Positions 49,767 to 59,066 are shown, counted from the stretch's first letter. The stretch is DNA of 64,000 bases from PALSA-505 sp036267135 (GCA_036267135.1 DATAWQ010000014.1:1-64000); one strand, 5' to 3'. Numbers and translations: made by a program. Notes: generated from the letters alone by a model not told the origin.

Positions 49767-51947
49767 ATGGCTTCACTGCGGGGGCTCGGCTGGCCCGCTG
49801 ATGTCGTGCTCCAGATACCTGCCCAGATGGCTCGCGATGAGCCCGCTCTCGGTGAAGGTCAGGCTGGGCTGGAGCCCGATACAGGTCACGCTGAGTCCGC
49901 GTCCGGTGACGCTTCCGGTGATGCCGATCTCGTCCGCACCGAGCTTTCCAGCCATGAGCGGGCTGGGTCGACAGCCGATCCCGGTCATGGCGAGTCCTCC
50001 GAGGCGACGCCGTCCAGTGGCGGTCGTGATGGATCGGCGCCCGATCCTGGTCACGAAGAACCGATGGCCGATGACGGTCACCCTCGGTCCGTGGCTAGTG
50101 ACGCTCGCAATGCTTCCTTGCCTGATACGGCTGGCCGCGTCCCTTCACCGTCCCGCCGTTCGGGGAGTCTGGGGTGGCCGCGTTCGGGTGGCGCGTTGTC
50201 CCCGGCGGCTGATCCCGCCTCGATTGACGATGCGCCGATGCTCGCTTCTAGCGGAATTTCGGGGCCGGATCGAAGCTCAGATGGCGATGACGACGAGAAA
50301 TTCACGCCGGGTTCATCGCGACGAGTCAGGCGTGCGCTTAAAGCGGCTGTTTCACGTGAAACAAGGCCGGAGAATGGTTTCCAGAGCGGTGCTAAGGCAC
50401 GGGGCCGGACAAAGCGGCGCGAGCCAAGGATGGGAGCCAGCAGTGTGCGATTGCGGCCAGATCCGGATGGGCGGGGAAGCGTGAGCTCATCCGGCGGAAC
50501 GGACTACGGCTCATCCCGACACGGTTCGTCCGGGCAGCACGGAAAGCCCGATTACCAGGACGGTTCCGGGCCCTACGGCTACCAGGACGAGGCCGAGTCC
50601 GGTTATCCGGATGACGGCAGGCCGCCCGGCTACCACGACACCTCCGCTGCCCCTGGCTATCAGTCGGCTCCGGCGCCCCCCGGCTATCCCGACGGCGTGT
50701 CTTCTAGTTACCCAGAGGGCACAGCTTCCCCCGGATACCGGGGCGATGCCGCGGCTCGCGGGTATCAGGACAGCGCCGGGACGTCTGGATATCCCGGCGG
50801 CGCGACTGCGGCGGGCCATCGGGACGGCCGCGAGGCTCCCGGCTATCAGGACGACCCGGCCTCACGCGACTACCCGGGTCGGCGACCCGCCTCGGTCGGC
50901 TATCCCGCCGGGCCGCCGTCACCGGTGTATCCGCCAACCCAGCCACCGCCCAGCTATCCCGCGAGCCCTGGATCGCCCGGAACATCCGGGTCCCCGCCGT
51001 ACCGGTCCGGTACGGCGGGGACCAGCCGGGTTCCGCCGGTGAACATCCCGGACACGGGCCAGATCGCCGCCGATACTCCCATCGCCCGCGCCGCCGAGGC
51101 CGCGCTGGAGGCGAGGGGTGGCCCGCGGGCCCGGCCATGGCCCCGGCCCAAGTCCTGCCGGATGATCACGATCGCGAACCAGAAGGGCGGGGTCGGCAAG
51201 ACCACTACCGCGGTCAACCTGGCCGCCGCGCTGGCCCTGCACGGTTCCCGGGTTCTGGTGATCGACCTGGACCCGCAGGGGAACGCCTCCACCGCGTTCG
51301 ACGTGGAACACCGGTCCGGCACGCCTTCGGTCTACAACGTGCTGGTAGACGACCAACCCCTGGCCGAGATCGTCCGCCCGGTGGAGGGCATCCCCAACCT
51401 GCTCTGCGCTCCCGCCACCATCGACCTGGCCGGAGCCGAGATCGAACTCGTCCCGCTAGTGGCCAGGGAATCCAGGCTGTCCCGGGCGATCGCCGCCTAC
51501 GACTCATCCAGGCTCGACTACATCCTGATCGACTGCCCACCCTCGCTAGGACTGCTTACCGTCAACTCACTCGTGGCCGCCGTCGAACTGCTCATCCCCA
51601 TCCAGTGCGAGTACTACGCGCTCGAGGGGCTGGAGCAGTTGCTGCGCACGGTGGACCTGGTGCGCGGGCACCTCAACGCCAACCTGGTGGTGTCCAGCAT
51701 CTTGCTCACCATGTACGACGGCCGGACGCGGCTGGCCTCCCAGGTCGCCGACGACGTGCGATCTCACTTCGGCGAGGTGGTCCTGTCTTCGGTGGTGCCG
51801 CGCAGCGTCCGGGTCTCGGAGGCACCGAGCTACGGTCAGTCGGTCATGACCTACGACCCGGGCTCCACCGGCGCTCTCGCCTACCTGGAAGCGGCCAAGG
51901 AACTGGCCAACCAGAACCGGGCCAGCGGAACGCGCGGCCGGTCCTAA
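49767..51947 (+). CDS. parA: ParA chromosome-partitioning ATPase with long disordered N-terminal extension
   Basis: 726 residues from the ATG at 49767, behind AAGGAG; an in-frame start at 49635 is less supported. The ATPase core begins at ~residue 462: MITIANQKGGVGKTTTAV with deviant Walker A (Lys473 and Lys478), then VIDLDPQGNAS and LDYILIDCPPSLGLL. The first ~460 residues are low-complexity, with a Gly-Tyr-Pro-Asp-rich stretch (PGYxD-type repeats, ~240-430). ParA moves ParB-bound origins. Typical actinomycete ParA is ~300-350 residues, so the extension is exceptional. A perfect parS lies within the extension. It is followed by parB. Confidence 0.95.
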   Translation: MASLRGLGWPADVVLQIPAQMARDEPALGEGQAGLEPDTGHAESASGDASGDADLVRTELSSHERAGSTADPGHGESSEATPSSGGRDGSAPDPGHEEPMADDGHPRSVASDARNASLPDTAGRVPSPSRRSGSLGWPRSGGALSPAADPASIDDAPMLASSGISGPDRSSDGDDDEKFTPGSSRRVRRALKAAVSRETRPENGFQSGAKARGRTKRREPRMGASSVRLRPDPDGRGSVSSSGGTDYGSSRHGSSGQHGKPDYQDGSGPYGYQDEAESGYPDDGRPPGYHDTSAAPGYQSAPAPPGYPDGVSSSYPEGTASPGYRGDAAARGYQDSAGTSGYPGGATAAGHRDGREAPGYQDDPASRDYPGRRPASVGYPAGPPSPVYPPTQPPPSYPASPGSPGTSGSPPYRSGTAGTSRVPPVNIPDTGQIAADTPIARAAEAALEARGGPRARPWPRPKSCRMITIANQKGGVGKTTTAVNLAAALALHGSRVLVIDLDPQGNASTAFDVEHRSGTPSVYNVLVDDQPLAEIVRPVEGIPNLLCAPATIDLAGAEIELVPLVARESRLSRAIAAYDSSRLDYILIDCPPSLGLLTVNSLVAAVELLIPIQCEYYALEGLEQLLRTVDLVRGHLNANLVVSSILLTMYDGRTRLASQVADDVRSHFGEVVLSSVVPRSVRVSEAPSYGQSVMTYDPGSTGALAYLEAAKELANQNRASGTRGRS
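50348..50363. promoter_or_regulatory. parS: parS site inside parA
   Basis: TGTTTCACGTGAAACA, a perfect 16-bp match to the bacterial parS consensus. It encodes VSRET in the ParA extension and would bind ParB close to the origin. Confidence 0.95.
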
Positions 51948-52284
51948 CCTGCGAGCGGGTGGCGCGGCTCATTCAGTCGGGCTACGACGATGGCGAGTCC
52001 CTTTTTCTGGGGCTGGAGGCAGTGCGCTTCGTTGTCAGAGAAGCATCCTAAGGCGGGTCCGGTCGCTGGTGGGAGCCGGTTCATCGCCGGAGGCTCGCGT
52101 CAATGGCTCTGGCGGAAGGGGCGTGAGGTAGCCGTGGGGTGCTCGGGCCGGGGTGCATGGCGGCTGGGCCGGTCCTGAACTGTGGGCCTGTTCGCTCGGG
52201 CGTCCAGGAACTCCGTGAACCTGGCAGGATGTGTTTCACCGGATACCGTTCCACTCCGTGGGCGGCGAAGCGCAGGGAGATGTA
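51948..52284. other. parA-parB gap
   Basis: 337 bp without a supported gene. It contains a degenerate half parS (TGTTTCACCGG at about 52229) and the parB ribosome site (AGGGAGA, near 52273). No clear terminator, so parA and parB may be cotranscribed. Confidence 0.55.
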
Positions 52285-53280
52285 GTGCCTCAGCAGAAGC
52301 GCGGGCTCGGCAAGGGACTTGGAGCGCTCATCCCCCCTGCGGCGGCGCCGAGTAGAGACCCGCGTCATGTGGGGGGCCAGGGTCAGGCTGGGCGCCAGCC
52401 ATCAGTCGACGGGGTGGCCACATCATCGGCAGTCCCGGGCGGACCGGATCAGCCGGGAGCGGTTCCCGGCGCCTACTTCGAGGAGATCGCCATCGCCGCG
52501 GTCACCCCGAATCCCCGCCAGCCCCGGCAGACCTTTGACGAGGAGGCGCTGGAAGAACTGGCCGCCTCGATTCGCGAGGTGGGACTGCTCCAGCCCGTCG
52601 TGGTCCGCCCGGTCATGCCGGGGCACTACGAGCTCATCATGGGCGAGCGACGCTGGCGGGCCAGCCAGCGCGCCGGGCTCGACCGCATCCCCGCCATTGT
52701 CCGTGACACACCGGACGACGACCTGCTGCGCGACGCGCTGATCGAGAACCTGCACCGCGAGCAGTTGAACGCGCTGGAGGAAGCGGCCGCATACCAGCAA
52801 CTACTTGATGACTTCGGCGCCACTCACGAAGAATTGGCCGGCAAGGTAGGCCGGTCGCGCCCGCACATCTCGAACACCTTGCGGCTGCTTAACCTGCCCC
52901 CCGGCGTGCAGAAGCGCGTCGCCGCCGAGGTACTCAGCGCTGGCCACGCCCGTGCGCTCCTGGCGCTGGAGAACCCGGATGCCCAGGAGCATCTAGCCCA
53001 TCGGATTGTGGCCGAAGGTCTGTCGGTCCGGGCCGTCGAGGAGATCGTCGCGATCGGGGATGGGGCGGCCGCCCCCAAAGCGCCGCGCGAAGCCCGGGCC
53101 AAGCCGCCGGCCCCGCCGCAGCTCAGGGAGATGACCGACCGGCTCTGCGACCGGCTCGACACCCAGGTTAAGGTCGAACTGGGTCGCCGGAAGGGCAAGA
53201 TAGTCGTCGAGTTCGCCACCGTGGACGACCTGGAGCGGATCGTCAAGCTCATCACTCCCGACTCCCCGGGACTGTCCTGA
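52285..53280 (+). CDS. parB: ParB chromosome-partitioning protein (CTPase, parS-binding)
   Basis: 331 residues from the GTG at 52285 (PQQKRGLGKGLGALIP, the ParA-activating N-terminus). The ParB/Srx CTP-binding domain spans ~75-165, with NPRQPRQTFDEEAL and GERRWRASQRAGL; the helix-turn-helix reads THEELAGKVGRSRPHISNTL. The C-terminal dimer domain ends VKLITPDSPGLS. ParB loads at parS, spreads as a clamp and organises the origin. A perfect parS lies 30 bp after its stop. Confidence 0.97.
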   Translation: MPQQKRGLGKGLGALIPPAAAPSRDPRHVGGQGQAGRQPSVDGVATSSAVPGGPDQPGAVPGAYFEEIAIAAVTPNPRQPRQTFDEEALEELAASIREVGLLQPVVVRPVMPGHYELIMGERRWRASQRAGLDRIPAIVRDTPDDDLLRDALIENLHREQLNALEEAAAYQQLLDDFGATHEELAGKVGRSRPHISNTLRLLNLPPGVQKRVAAEVLSAGHARALLALENPDAQEHLAHRIVAEGLSVRAVEEIVAIGDGAAAPKAPREARAKPPAPPQLREMTDRLCDRLDTQVKVELGRRKGKIVVEFATVDDLERIVKLITPDSPGLS

Positions 53281-53617
53281 AGCACGTGCCCAGCGCGTCC
53301 AGCCGTCGATGTTTCACGTGAAACACATCCGTGAAATTTAGGCCCCGGCCGATCATCGGCAAGGACGAGCCCACATCGTGGGCAACGACCGGCGACTCCG
53401 GCTGCAGCACATACTCGTGGAGGTCGCCACCGCCGCTGCCACAGCGAGTACACCAACGCTCGCGGGGCTCAGTGCGGCAGCGTCCGCCGGGGATGGGCCG
53501 AGCCGAGTTATCACCTTCATGCCAGCCATGTTAGGAACGCGGCACTGCGGGCTGCTGGCGTCATTCGGACGTCTACGTCAGCTTGGTTGCTGCGGGCGGC
53601 GGCCGACGTTCGCGGGG
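53281..53617. other. parB-peptidase E gap
   Basis: 337 bp without a supported gene. The left part holds a perfect parS (53310-53325). The rest shows no recognisable gene, RNA or repeat; the short ORFs crossing it look like noise. Confidence 0.6.
53310..53325. promoter_or_regulatory. parS: parS site downstream of parB
   Basis: TGTTTCACGTGAAACA, identical to the site in parA about 3 kb away. Both are within ~11 kb of the presumed oriC, as expected for parS clusters. Confidence 0.95.
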
Positions 53618-54259
53618 TTACACGAGGGTGACAGTCTCGCCGTTGACGATGAGCACCTGGCCGTCGCGCAGGGTGCGGTGCGGTATCGCGTGTTCGCGGT
53701 AGTGCTGGGCCAGGAGGCCGACCGCGGCCGCCTCGGGATGATCCGAGTCGTAGTGCGGGACGATCGCCTCGTCGATGAGCCCCAGGCCCTCCCACACCGG
53801 TTCGGATCCGTAGACCCGTGCTACCGCGGCAGCGTCGTCCACCATCTCCAAGCCGCGCAGGCTCGGCGCGAGCACACAGCACCCGGCGCTGTACCCGCCG
53901 TAGGTCAGTACGTCACCGGCGAGCAGGTCGCGAAGCACAGTATCCGCGCCGCTGAGCCGCAGCGCGTACCGGAGCATGAAGGTGTTGCCGCCGCGCAGCC
54001 AGACAAGCGCCACCCCGGCCAGATCAGCCCGCAGGTGCTCGGGCTCGCCGGCGTAACCGCGCAGGTCCAACTCGACCGCGTCGAACCCGAGCTGCCCCAG
54101 GTCTCGCACCTCGGTTCCGGTGCTCACCCGCCGGATGGTGTCTGGCTGGTCGTCCAGCGCGTTGGCGATGACCAGCGCCCGCCGCCCGCCGTCACCGGCC
54201 AGCGTGACCAGGTGCCCGGGGTGGTCACCGAGCCGGAAGGAGGAGAGGTACAGGCGCAT
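53618..54259 (-). CDS. Peptidase E-like (family S51) serine peptidase
   Basis: 213 residues. The nucleophile Ser124 sits in TYGGYSAGCCVL, the S51 signature; WLRGGNTFMLRYAL precedes it and IVPHYDSDHPE (candidate His) follows. The fold is glutamine-amidotransferase-like. Peptidase E cleaves Asp-X dipeptides in the cytoplasm. It lies 34 bp downstream of the threonine aldolase gene on the same strand, so both may serve amino-acid recycling. Confidence 0.85.
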   Translation of the reverse strand: MRLYLSSFRLGDHPGHLVTLAGDGGRRALVIANALDDQPDTIRRVSTGTEVRDLGQLGFDAVELDLRGYAGEPEHLRADLAGVALVWLRGGNTFMLRYALRLSGADTVLRDLLAGDVLTYGGYSAGCCVLAPSLRGLEMVDDAAAVARVYGSEPVWEGLGLIDEAIVPHYDSDHPEAAAVGLLAQHYREHAIPHRTLRDGQVLIVNGETVTLV

Positions 54260-54293
54260 TCGCGGACTCCTGAGCAGGCTGGGTCGATCGAGG

Positions 54294-55322
54294 TTACGGT
54301 CGTACCGCCGTGGCCGCGATCGCCGTGGCGAAGTCGTCCACGTCCTCTGCGGTGGTGTCGAAGGCCGCCATCAGGCGCACCATGTGCTCGGCCGGGTCCC
54401 ACATGCCGAAGGTCCAGTCCTGCTGCAGCGACTCGATCTGGCCGGGGTCGAGCGAGACGAACACGGCGTTGGACTGCACCGGCTGCCGGATGTCCACACC
54501 GGGCAGGCTGCCGATGCGGTCGGCCAGCTGCTGGGCCATCGCGTTAGCGTGGCGGGCATTGGCCAGCCAGATGTCATCGGTGAGCAGTCCGAGGAACTGG
54601 GCGGCTATGAACCGCAGCTTGGAGCCGAGCTGAAGTAGTTGCTTGCGCTGGAACAGCACGTCAGTGGCGAGTTCATCGCGCATGACCAGGACAGCCTCGG
54701 CACCTACCGCGCCGTTCTTGGTGCCGCCGAACGTGAGCACGTCCGCGTGCGCGGCCAGGTCGGCCAGCCCACAGCCGAGGTGGGCTGCGGCGTTGGCCAG
54801 GCGCGCGCCGTCGATGAACAAGTACAGGTCTTGGCTCCGGCAGAACTCACTCAGCCGGGCCAGCTCGTCCAGCGTGTAGCAGGTGCCGAACTCGGTGACC
54901 TGTGAGATGGCCACCGCGCGGGGTTGCACCCGGTGCTCGTCGCCGCGACCGCCGAGCCGTCCTGCGATCAGCTCGGGGGTCAGCTTTCCATCGGGCACGT
55001 CGACGGTCAGCAGCTTGACGCCGAGGATCCGCTCGCAGGCCCCGCACTCGTCCATGTTGATGTGCGCGTTCTGCGGGCAGATGACCGCGTCGAAGGGCCG
55101 CAACAGCAGGCTGAGGCCCACCACGTTGGCGCCCGTTCCGTTGAACACGAAGAACGCGCGGCTGGCCCCGGACCTGGCCCGCAGCTCCGCAGCGGCTCGT
55201 TCGCTCCATGTGTCGGCGCCGTAGGGGAGTTCGTCTCCGGCGTTGGCGTCCGCGAGCATCCGGAGCACGGCCGGGTGCGCGCCGGCGTGGTTGTCGCTGC
55301 CAAAACTCTTCCGCTTGATCAC
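54294..55322 (-). CDS. Low-specificity L-threonine aldolase-type PLP enzyme
   Basis: 342 residues of PLP fold type I. The Schiff-base lysine is Lys202 in LTFGGTKNGAVG; Asp171 and Arg174 in FIDGARLANA hold the pyridine ring. The N-terminal FGSDNHAGAHPAVL is typical of the threonine aldolase/beta-eliminating lyase family. Splits threonine or allo-threonine to glycine and acetaldehyde. First of a two-gene unit with the S51 peptidase. Confidence 0.87.
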   Translation of the reverse strand: MIKRKSFGSDNHAGAHPAVLRMLADANAGDELPYGADTWSERAAAELRARSGASRAFFVFNGTGANVVGLSLLLRPFDAVICPQNAHINMDECGACERILGVKLLTVDVPDGKLTPELIAGRLGGRGDEHRVQPRAVAISQVTEFGTCYTLDELARLSEFCRSQDLYLFIDGARLANAAAHLGCGLADLAAHADVLTFGGTKNGAVGAEAVLVMRDELATDVLFQRKQLLQLGSKLRFIAAQFLGLLTDDIWLANARHANAMAQQLADRIGSLPGVDIRQPVQSNAVFVSLDPGQIESLQQDWTFGMWDPAEHMVRLMAAFDTTAEDVDDFATAIAATAVRP

Positions 55323-55523
55323 CCGCCCAGCCTAATGAAGCGGTCCCCGCCCCCGCCGGCGCAGGGTGCCCCCGCCGGACAGCGGCTGGGCCCGTCCGGC
55401 TGACCGGTACTCACCCGCTTACCGCCGGAACAAGCAACAGCCGGGTCGCCGCGCCCTCCCGCAGTTCGAACTAATATCGATGGTGTGCGCGAATTTAAAG
55501 ACTGAACAGCGGTATCTGTGCAG

Positions 55524-56507
55524 TTAGGAGCCGCGGTGGGCGGCGCGGAGCAGCAAATCCCGGCACAGGCCGCCGAAGTCCAGGCCCGCAGCCTCCAGGG
55601 CCATCGGCAGCGTGCTGGTGTCGGTCATACCCGGGGCGACATTGGCCTCCAGGAAGAAGACCTCTCCGGCCGGGGTCACGATCAGGTCGCTGCGGGACAG
55701 GTCCCGCAGGCCCAGGGCGGTGTGCGCGGTGACCGCCGCCTCGGCGACCGCGCGGGCGGCCGGTCCGGTCAGCCGAGCGGGTGTGTAGTACTCGGTCCGG
55801 CCCGCGGTGTAACGGGCCGCGTAGTCGAACCAGCTCCCGGACGGGACGATCTCCACCGGCGGCAGCGCCTTCGGGCCGTCGCCGAGGTCGATGACGCTCA
55901 CGGCCACCTCGGTGCCGGAGACGAAGCGTTCGACCAGGGCCGTGTCACCGTAGGCGAAGCAGCTGATCATGGCCGCGGGCAGGTCGTCGGCGACGGCCAC
56001 CAGCCCGGCGCCGAGCGCGGAGCCGCCCCGGGCGGGCTTGACGAACAGCGGCAGGCCCAGCTCCGCCACGATCCGCTCCAGCACTGCGGTCGCGCCCAGG
56101 TCGTGGAAGGTCTCCTTGGGCAGCGTCACAGACGCGGGCGTGGCCAGCCCGGCCGCGGCCACCACGGCCTTGGCGACCGGCTTGTCGAAGGCGAGCCGGC
56201 AGGCCTGCGCGGTGGCCCCGACGTAGGGCACCTCGAGCAGTCCGAGAACCTCCCGGATAGCCCCGTCCTCGCCACCCTTTCCGTGGATGGCGGGAAATAC
56301 GGCGGTGGGCGGGTCAGACGTCAGCAGCGGGATCAGGGTCGCGTCGGCGTCGGCGGCGCCGGCGTCCACCCCCGCCTCGCTGAGCGCGTCCCTGATCCGG
56401 TCGCCCGAGCGCAGCGAGACCTCACGTTCCGGCGACAGGCCCCCGGCCAGGATGAGGACGTGCCCGAGTTCGGCCGCGCGGTCCACGGTGGCGGTATCCC
56501 CAATCAT
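55524..56507 (-). CDS. D-alanine-D-alanine ligase-like ATP-grasp enzyme
   Basis: 327 residues from the ATG at 56507, overlapping the aminotransferase stop (ATGA). GGLSPEREVSLRSG, FPAIHGKGGEDGAI and LFVKPARGGSALG are Ddl signatures. The terminal motif reads EANVAPGMTDTS, whereas housekeeping Ddl has EINTxPGMT. It may be a secondary Ddl or make another D-Ala-X bond. Coupling to an aminotransferase suggests a shared amino-acid pathway. The main ddl gene is expected elsewhere in the genome. Confidence 0.85.
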   Translation of the reverse strand: MIGDTATVDRAAELGHVLILAGGLSPEREVSLRSGDRIRDALSEAGVDAGAADADATLIPLLTSDPPTAVFPAIHGKGGEDGAIREVLGLLEVPYVGATAQACRLAFDKPVAKAVVAAAGLATPASVTLPKETFHDLGATAVLERIVAELGLPLFVKPARGGSALGAGLVAVADDLPAAMISCFAYGDTALVERFVSGTEVAVSVIDLGDGPKALPPVEIVPSGSWFDYAARYTAGRTEYYTPARLTGPAARAVAEAAVTAHTALGLRDLSRSDLIVTPAGEVFFLEANVAPGMTDTSTLPMALEAAGLDFGGLCRDLLLRAAHRGS

Positions 56508-57772
56508 GCGGGGCCGTCGGCCGGCAGGCTGCCGAACGTCGCCCGCAGCTCCGTCTCCGCCTCGATGACGCCGGCCAGCCGCCGTACGCCCTCCTTGATC
56601 CTGGCCGGCTCCGGGTAGCAGTACGACAGCCGCATGTACTGGCCGCCCGAGCCGTCGGCGTAGAAGCCGGTGCCCGGCACGTAGGCGACCCGGCCCGAGA
56701 TCGCGCGGGGCAGCATGGCCTTGGAGTCCAGGCCGTCCGGCAGCTTGAGCCAGACGTAGAACCCTCCGCCTGGGCGGGTCCACCGGGAGCCGTCCGGCAT
56801 GCTCGCCTCCAGCGCGCCGAGCATCGCGTCCCTTCGCTCGGCGTACAGCTCGCAGAACAGCTTGACCTGCTGCTGCCACGGCTGGCTGGTCAGGTACTCG
56901 CGCACCATCAGCTGGGCCAGGCTGGAATGGCACAGCACCGCGGACTCCGCCGCCAGCACCAGCTTGTCCCTGATGCCGTGCGGCGCGAGCGCCCAGCCGA
57001 CCCGCAGGCCAGGCGCGAAGGTCTTGGAGAAGCTGCCCAGGTAGACCACCCCGTCGGTGGAGTCCGCGCGCAGCGCCCGCTGCGGCTCGGCGTCGAACCC
57101 GAGCAGGCCGTACGGGTTGTCTTCGATCAGCAGCAGGTCGTGCCGACGGCAGATGTCCAGGACCTGGGCACGGCGCCCGGCCGGCAGCGTCACCGCGGCC
57201 GGGTTCTGGAACGTGGGCACCGAGTACAGGAACTTGATCCGCTGGCCAGCCGCAGTGACCCGGGCAATCGTGTCGGTGAGCGCCTCCGGGATGATCCCTT
57301 CGTCGTCCATCGGGATATGCACCACCGTGGCCTGGTAGGAGGCGAAGGTGCCGAGCGCCCCGACGTAGGAGGGTGACTCGGCCAGCACCACGTCACCGGG
57401 GTCGATGAAGATCCGGGTCATCAGGTCGAGCGCCTGCTGGGAGCCGACGGTCACCACCACCTCGTCGGGGTGGGCGCGGATGCCCTCCAGGGACATGACC
57501 TCGCAGATACCTTCGCGCAGCCCTGGGTCGCCCTGGGCCGAGGCGTACTGCAAGGCCACCGAGCCGCGGCCGGCTACCAGTTGCCCGGCAATCTCACCAA
57601 CCGCGTCCAGTGGAAGGGCTGTGATGTACGGCATCCCGCCCGCCAGCGACACCACCTCGGGTCGGTCGGCCACCGCGAACAGGGCCCGGATCTCCGAGGC
57701 GACCATCCCAGCCGCCCGGGCGGCGTACTGGTCGACATAGCGGTCCAGCCGGTGCCTGGGATCGATGGTCAC
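56504..57772 (-). CDS. PLP-dependent aminotransferase, class I (2-aminoadipate/MocR-like fold)
   Basis: 422 residues from the GTG at 57772, with GGAGG 7-8 nt upstream. Fold type I motifs are seen: VVSLAGGMP near the start, YSVPTFQNPAAVTL, LLIEDNPYG with the PLP-binding Asp, and GSFSKTFAPGLRVGW with the catalytic Lys. It resembles the LysN/ArAT family, which transaminates aromatic, branched or 2-aminoadipate substrates. It is coupled to the Ddl-like gene. It has no DNA-binding domain, so it is an enzyme rather than a MocR regulator. Confidence 0.88.
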   Translation of the reverse strand: MTIDPRHRLDRYVDQYAARAAGMVASEIRALFAVADRPEVVSLAGGMPYITALPLDAVGEIAGQLVAGRGSVALQYASAQGDPGLREGICEVMSLEGIRAHPDEVVVTVGSQQALDLMTRIFIDPGDVVLAESPSYVGALGTFASYQATVVHIPMDDEGIIPEALTDTIARVTAAGQRIKFLYSVPTFQNPAAVTLPAGRRAQVLDICRRHDLLLIEDNPYGLLGFDAEPQRALRADSTDGVVYLGSFSKTFAPGLRVGWALAPHGIRDKLVLAAESAVLCHSSLAQLMVREYLTSQPWQQQVKLFCELYAERRDAMLGALEASMPDGSRWTRPGGGFYVWLKLPDGLDSKAMLPRAISGRVAYVPGTGFYADGSGGQYMRLSYCYPEPARIKEGVRRLAGVIEAETELRATFGSLPADGPA

Positions 57773-57931
57773 GACATGCCTCCGCTCGCTGGGTACCATG
57801 TCAGGGTACGGGCCGGACCGGGGACATGTGCCGTAGATAGCGGACCGCCGGCCGTGGCCGCCGGCCCAACCCTGGCTCGCGGTCGCGACGGCCGGACCCC
57901 GGCAATGAGCGCAGAGTTGAGTGAGCCCAGT

Positions 57932-57976
57932 GTCGTTTAGGGCAACGTCATTTAGTGCAGCATCATTTAGTGCAGG
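57932..57976. repeat. 15-bp tandem repeat upstream of the GNAT gene
   Basis: GTCGTTTAGGGCAAC, GTCATTTAGTGCAGC and ATCATTTAGTGCAGG run in tandem at 57932-57976, ending 8 bp before the GNAT start codon. Confidence 0.8.
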
Positions 57977-57984
57977 GGTGCCAG

Positions 57985-58626
57985 GTGCCGCGTCGTCTTG
58001 TCAACATCACTCTCGACAACCTGGATGACCTGCCCGTGTCGTGCCGGCGTTGTGTCTTCTGGGAGCTCGAGCCGGTGGCCAGGACCAGAGCGGAGAAGTC
58101 GGGCGATGCCGCGCTGGAGAAGGAGGCCTGGGTCTCCTCCATCCTGCTGGAATGGGGCAGTTGCGGGAAGACCGTGTACGTGGACGGGATCGCCGCCGGT
58201 TACGTGCTCTACGCGCCGCCGCTGTACGTGCCGCGGTCGCTGGCCTTCCCGACCAGCCCGGTCAGCGCCGACGCGGTGCTGCTGATGACCGCCCACATGC
58301 TCACCGAGTTCACCGGCGGCGGCCTGGGCCGGATGCTTGTCCAGGGCGTGGCCAAGGACCTGACCAGGCGCGGCGTGCGGGCTATCGAGGCCTTCGGCGA
58401 CCTGCAGTGGAAGGAACCCGCCTGTGTGCTGCCCGCCGACTACCTGCTGGCCGTCGGGTTCAAGACGGTCCGCCCGCACCACCGCTACCCGCGGCTGCGG
58501 CTGGAGCTCAAAACCGCGCTGTCCTGGCGCGAAGACGTCGAGGTCGCGCTGGAACGCCTGCTGGGCTCGATGACCCCCGAGCGTGCCCTCCGTCCGGCCT
58601 ACACCCGCCAGACCAGCCCGGCCTGA
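57985..58626 (+). CDS. GNAT-family N-acetyltransferase
   Basis: 213 residues from the GTG at 57985 (PRRLVNITLDN). The central part shows GNAT features: VDGIAAGYVLYAPP, then TGGGLGRMLVQGVAKDLTRRG, the acetyl-CoA-binding R/QxxGxG/A-type loop. Substrate unknown. A Cys-containing N-terminal stretch (SCRRCVFWELEP) is conserved in actinomycete members found near trxA. It faces trxA convergently. The upstream GTG/TTG starts lie in tandem repeats and are less likely. Confidence 0.78.
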   Translation: MPRRLVNITLDNLDDLPVSCRRCVFWELEPVARTRAEKSGDAALEKEAWVSSILLEWGSCGKTVYVDGIAAGYVLYAPPLYVPRSLAFPTSPVSADAVLLMTAHMLTEFTGGGLGRMLVQGVAKDLTRRGVRAIEAFGDLQWKEPACVLPADYLLAVGFKTVRPHHRYPRLRLELKTALSWREDVEVALERLLGSMTPERALRPAYTRQTSPA

Positions 58627-58742
58627 CCGGGTTCGCGCGCAAAACAGACGTCCGGGCCGGAAAGCCGACCCGGACGAAGGTGATCAGCGAGATGGCAGAG
58701 ATCGGGCCACCGGACGCGCGAGGTAGCAGTAATCGGGTTGGG

Positions 58743-59066
58743 TCAGATGAATTCGGCCAGATCCCGCAGCAGCGCGGACTTCGGCTTGGCGCCGATGACC
58801 TGCTTGACAACCTCGCCGCCGGAGAACACGTTCAGCGTCGGGATCTGCAGGATCCCGTAGCGCTTGGCCACCTGCGGGTTCTCGTCTATGTTGATCTTCA
58901 CAACGTTGATCTTGTCGGCGTGCTCGGTGGCGATCTCCTCGAGCACCGGGGCAACCATCCGGCAGGGACCGCACCATTCGGCCCAGTAGTCGACGACCAC
59001 GGGCTTGTCGCTCTTCAGTACCTCCGTTTCGAACGTCGCGTCCGTCACGGTCTTGGTGGCACCCAC
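58743..59066 (-). CDS. trxA: Thioredoxin
   Basis: 107 residues from the GTG at 59066, with GGAGAG upstream. The active site WCGPC is at 31-35, and GILQIPTLNVFSGG contains the cis-proline. Reduces protein disulfides; itself reduced by TrxB encoded just upstream (46-bp gap, same strand). Confidence 0.97.
   Translation of the reverse strand: MGATKTVTDATFETEVLKSDKPVVVDYWAEWCGPCRMVAPVLEEIATEHADKINVVKINIDENPQVAKRYGILQIPTLNVFSGGEVVKQVIGAKPKSALLRDLAEFI

Noticed and set aside
52229..52240. Third parS site before parB
   Set aside because: Only the half TGTTTCAC is present; the second half does not complete the palindrome.
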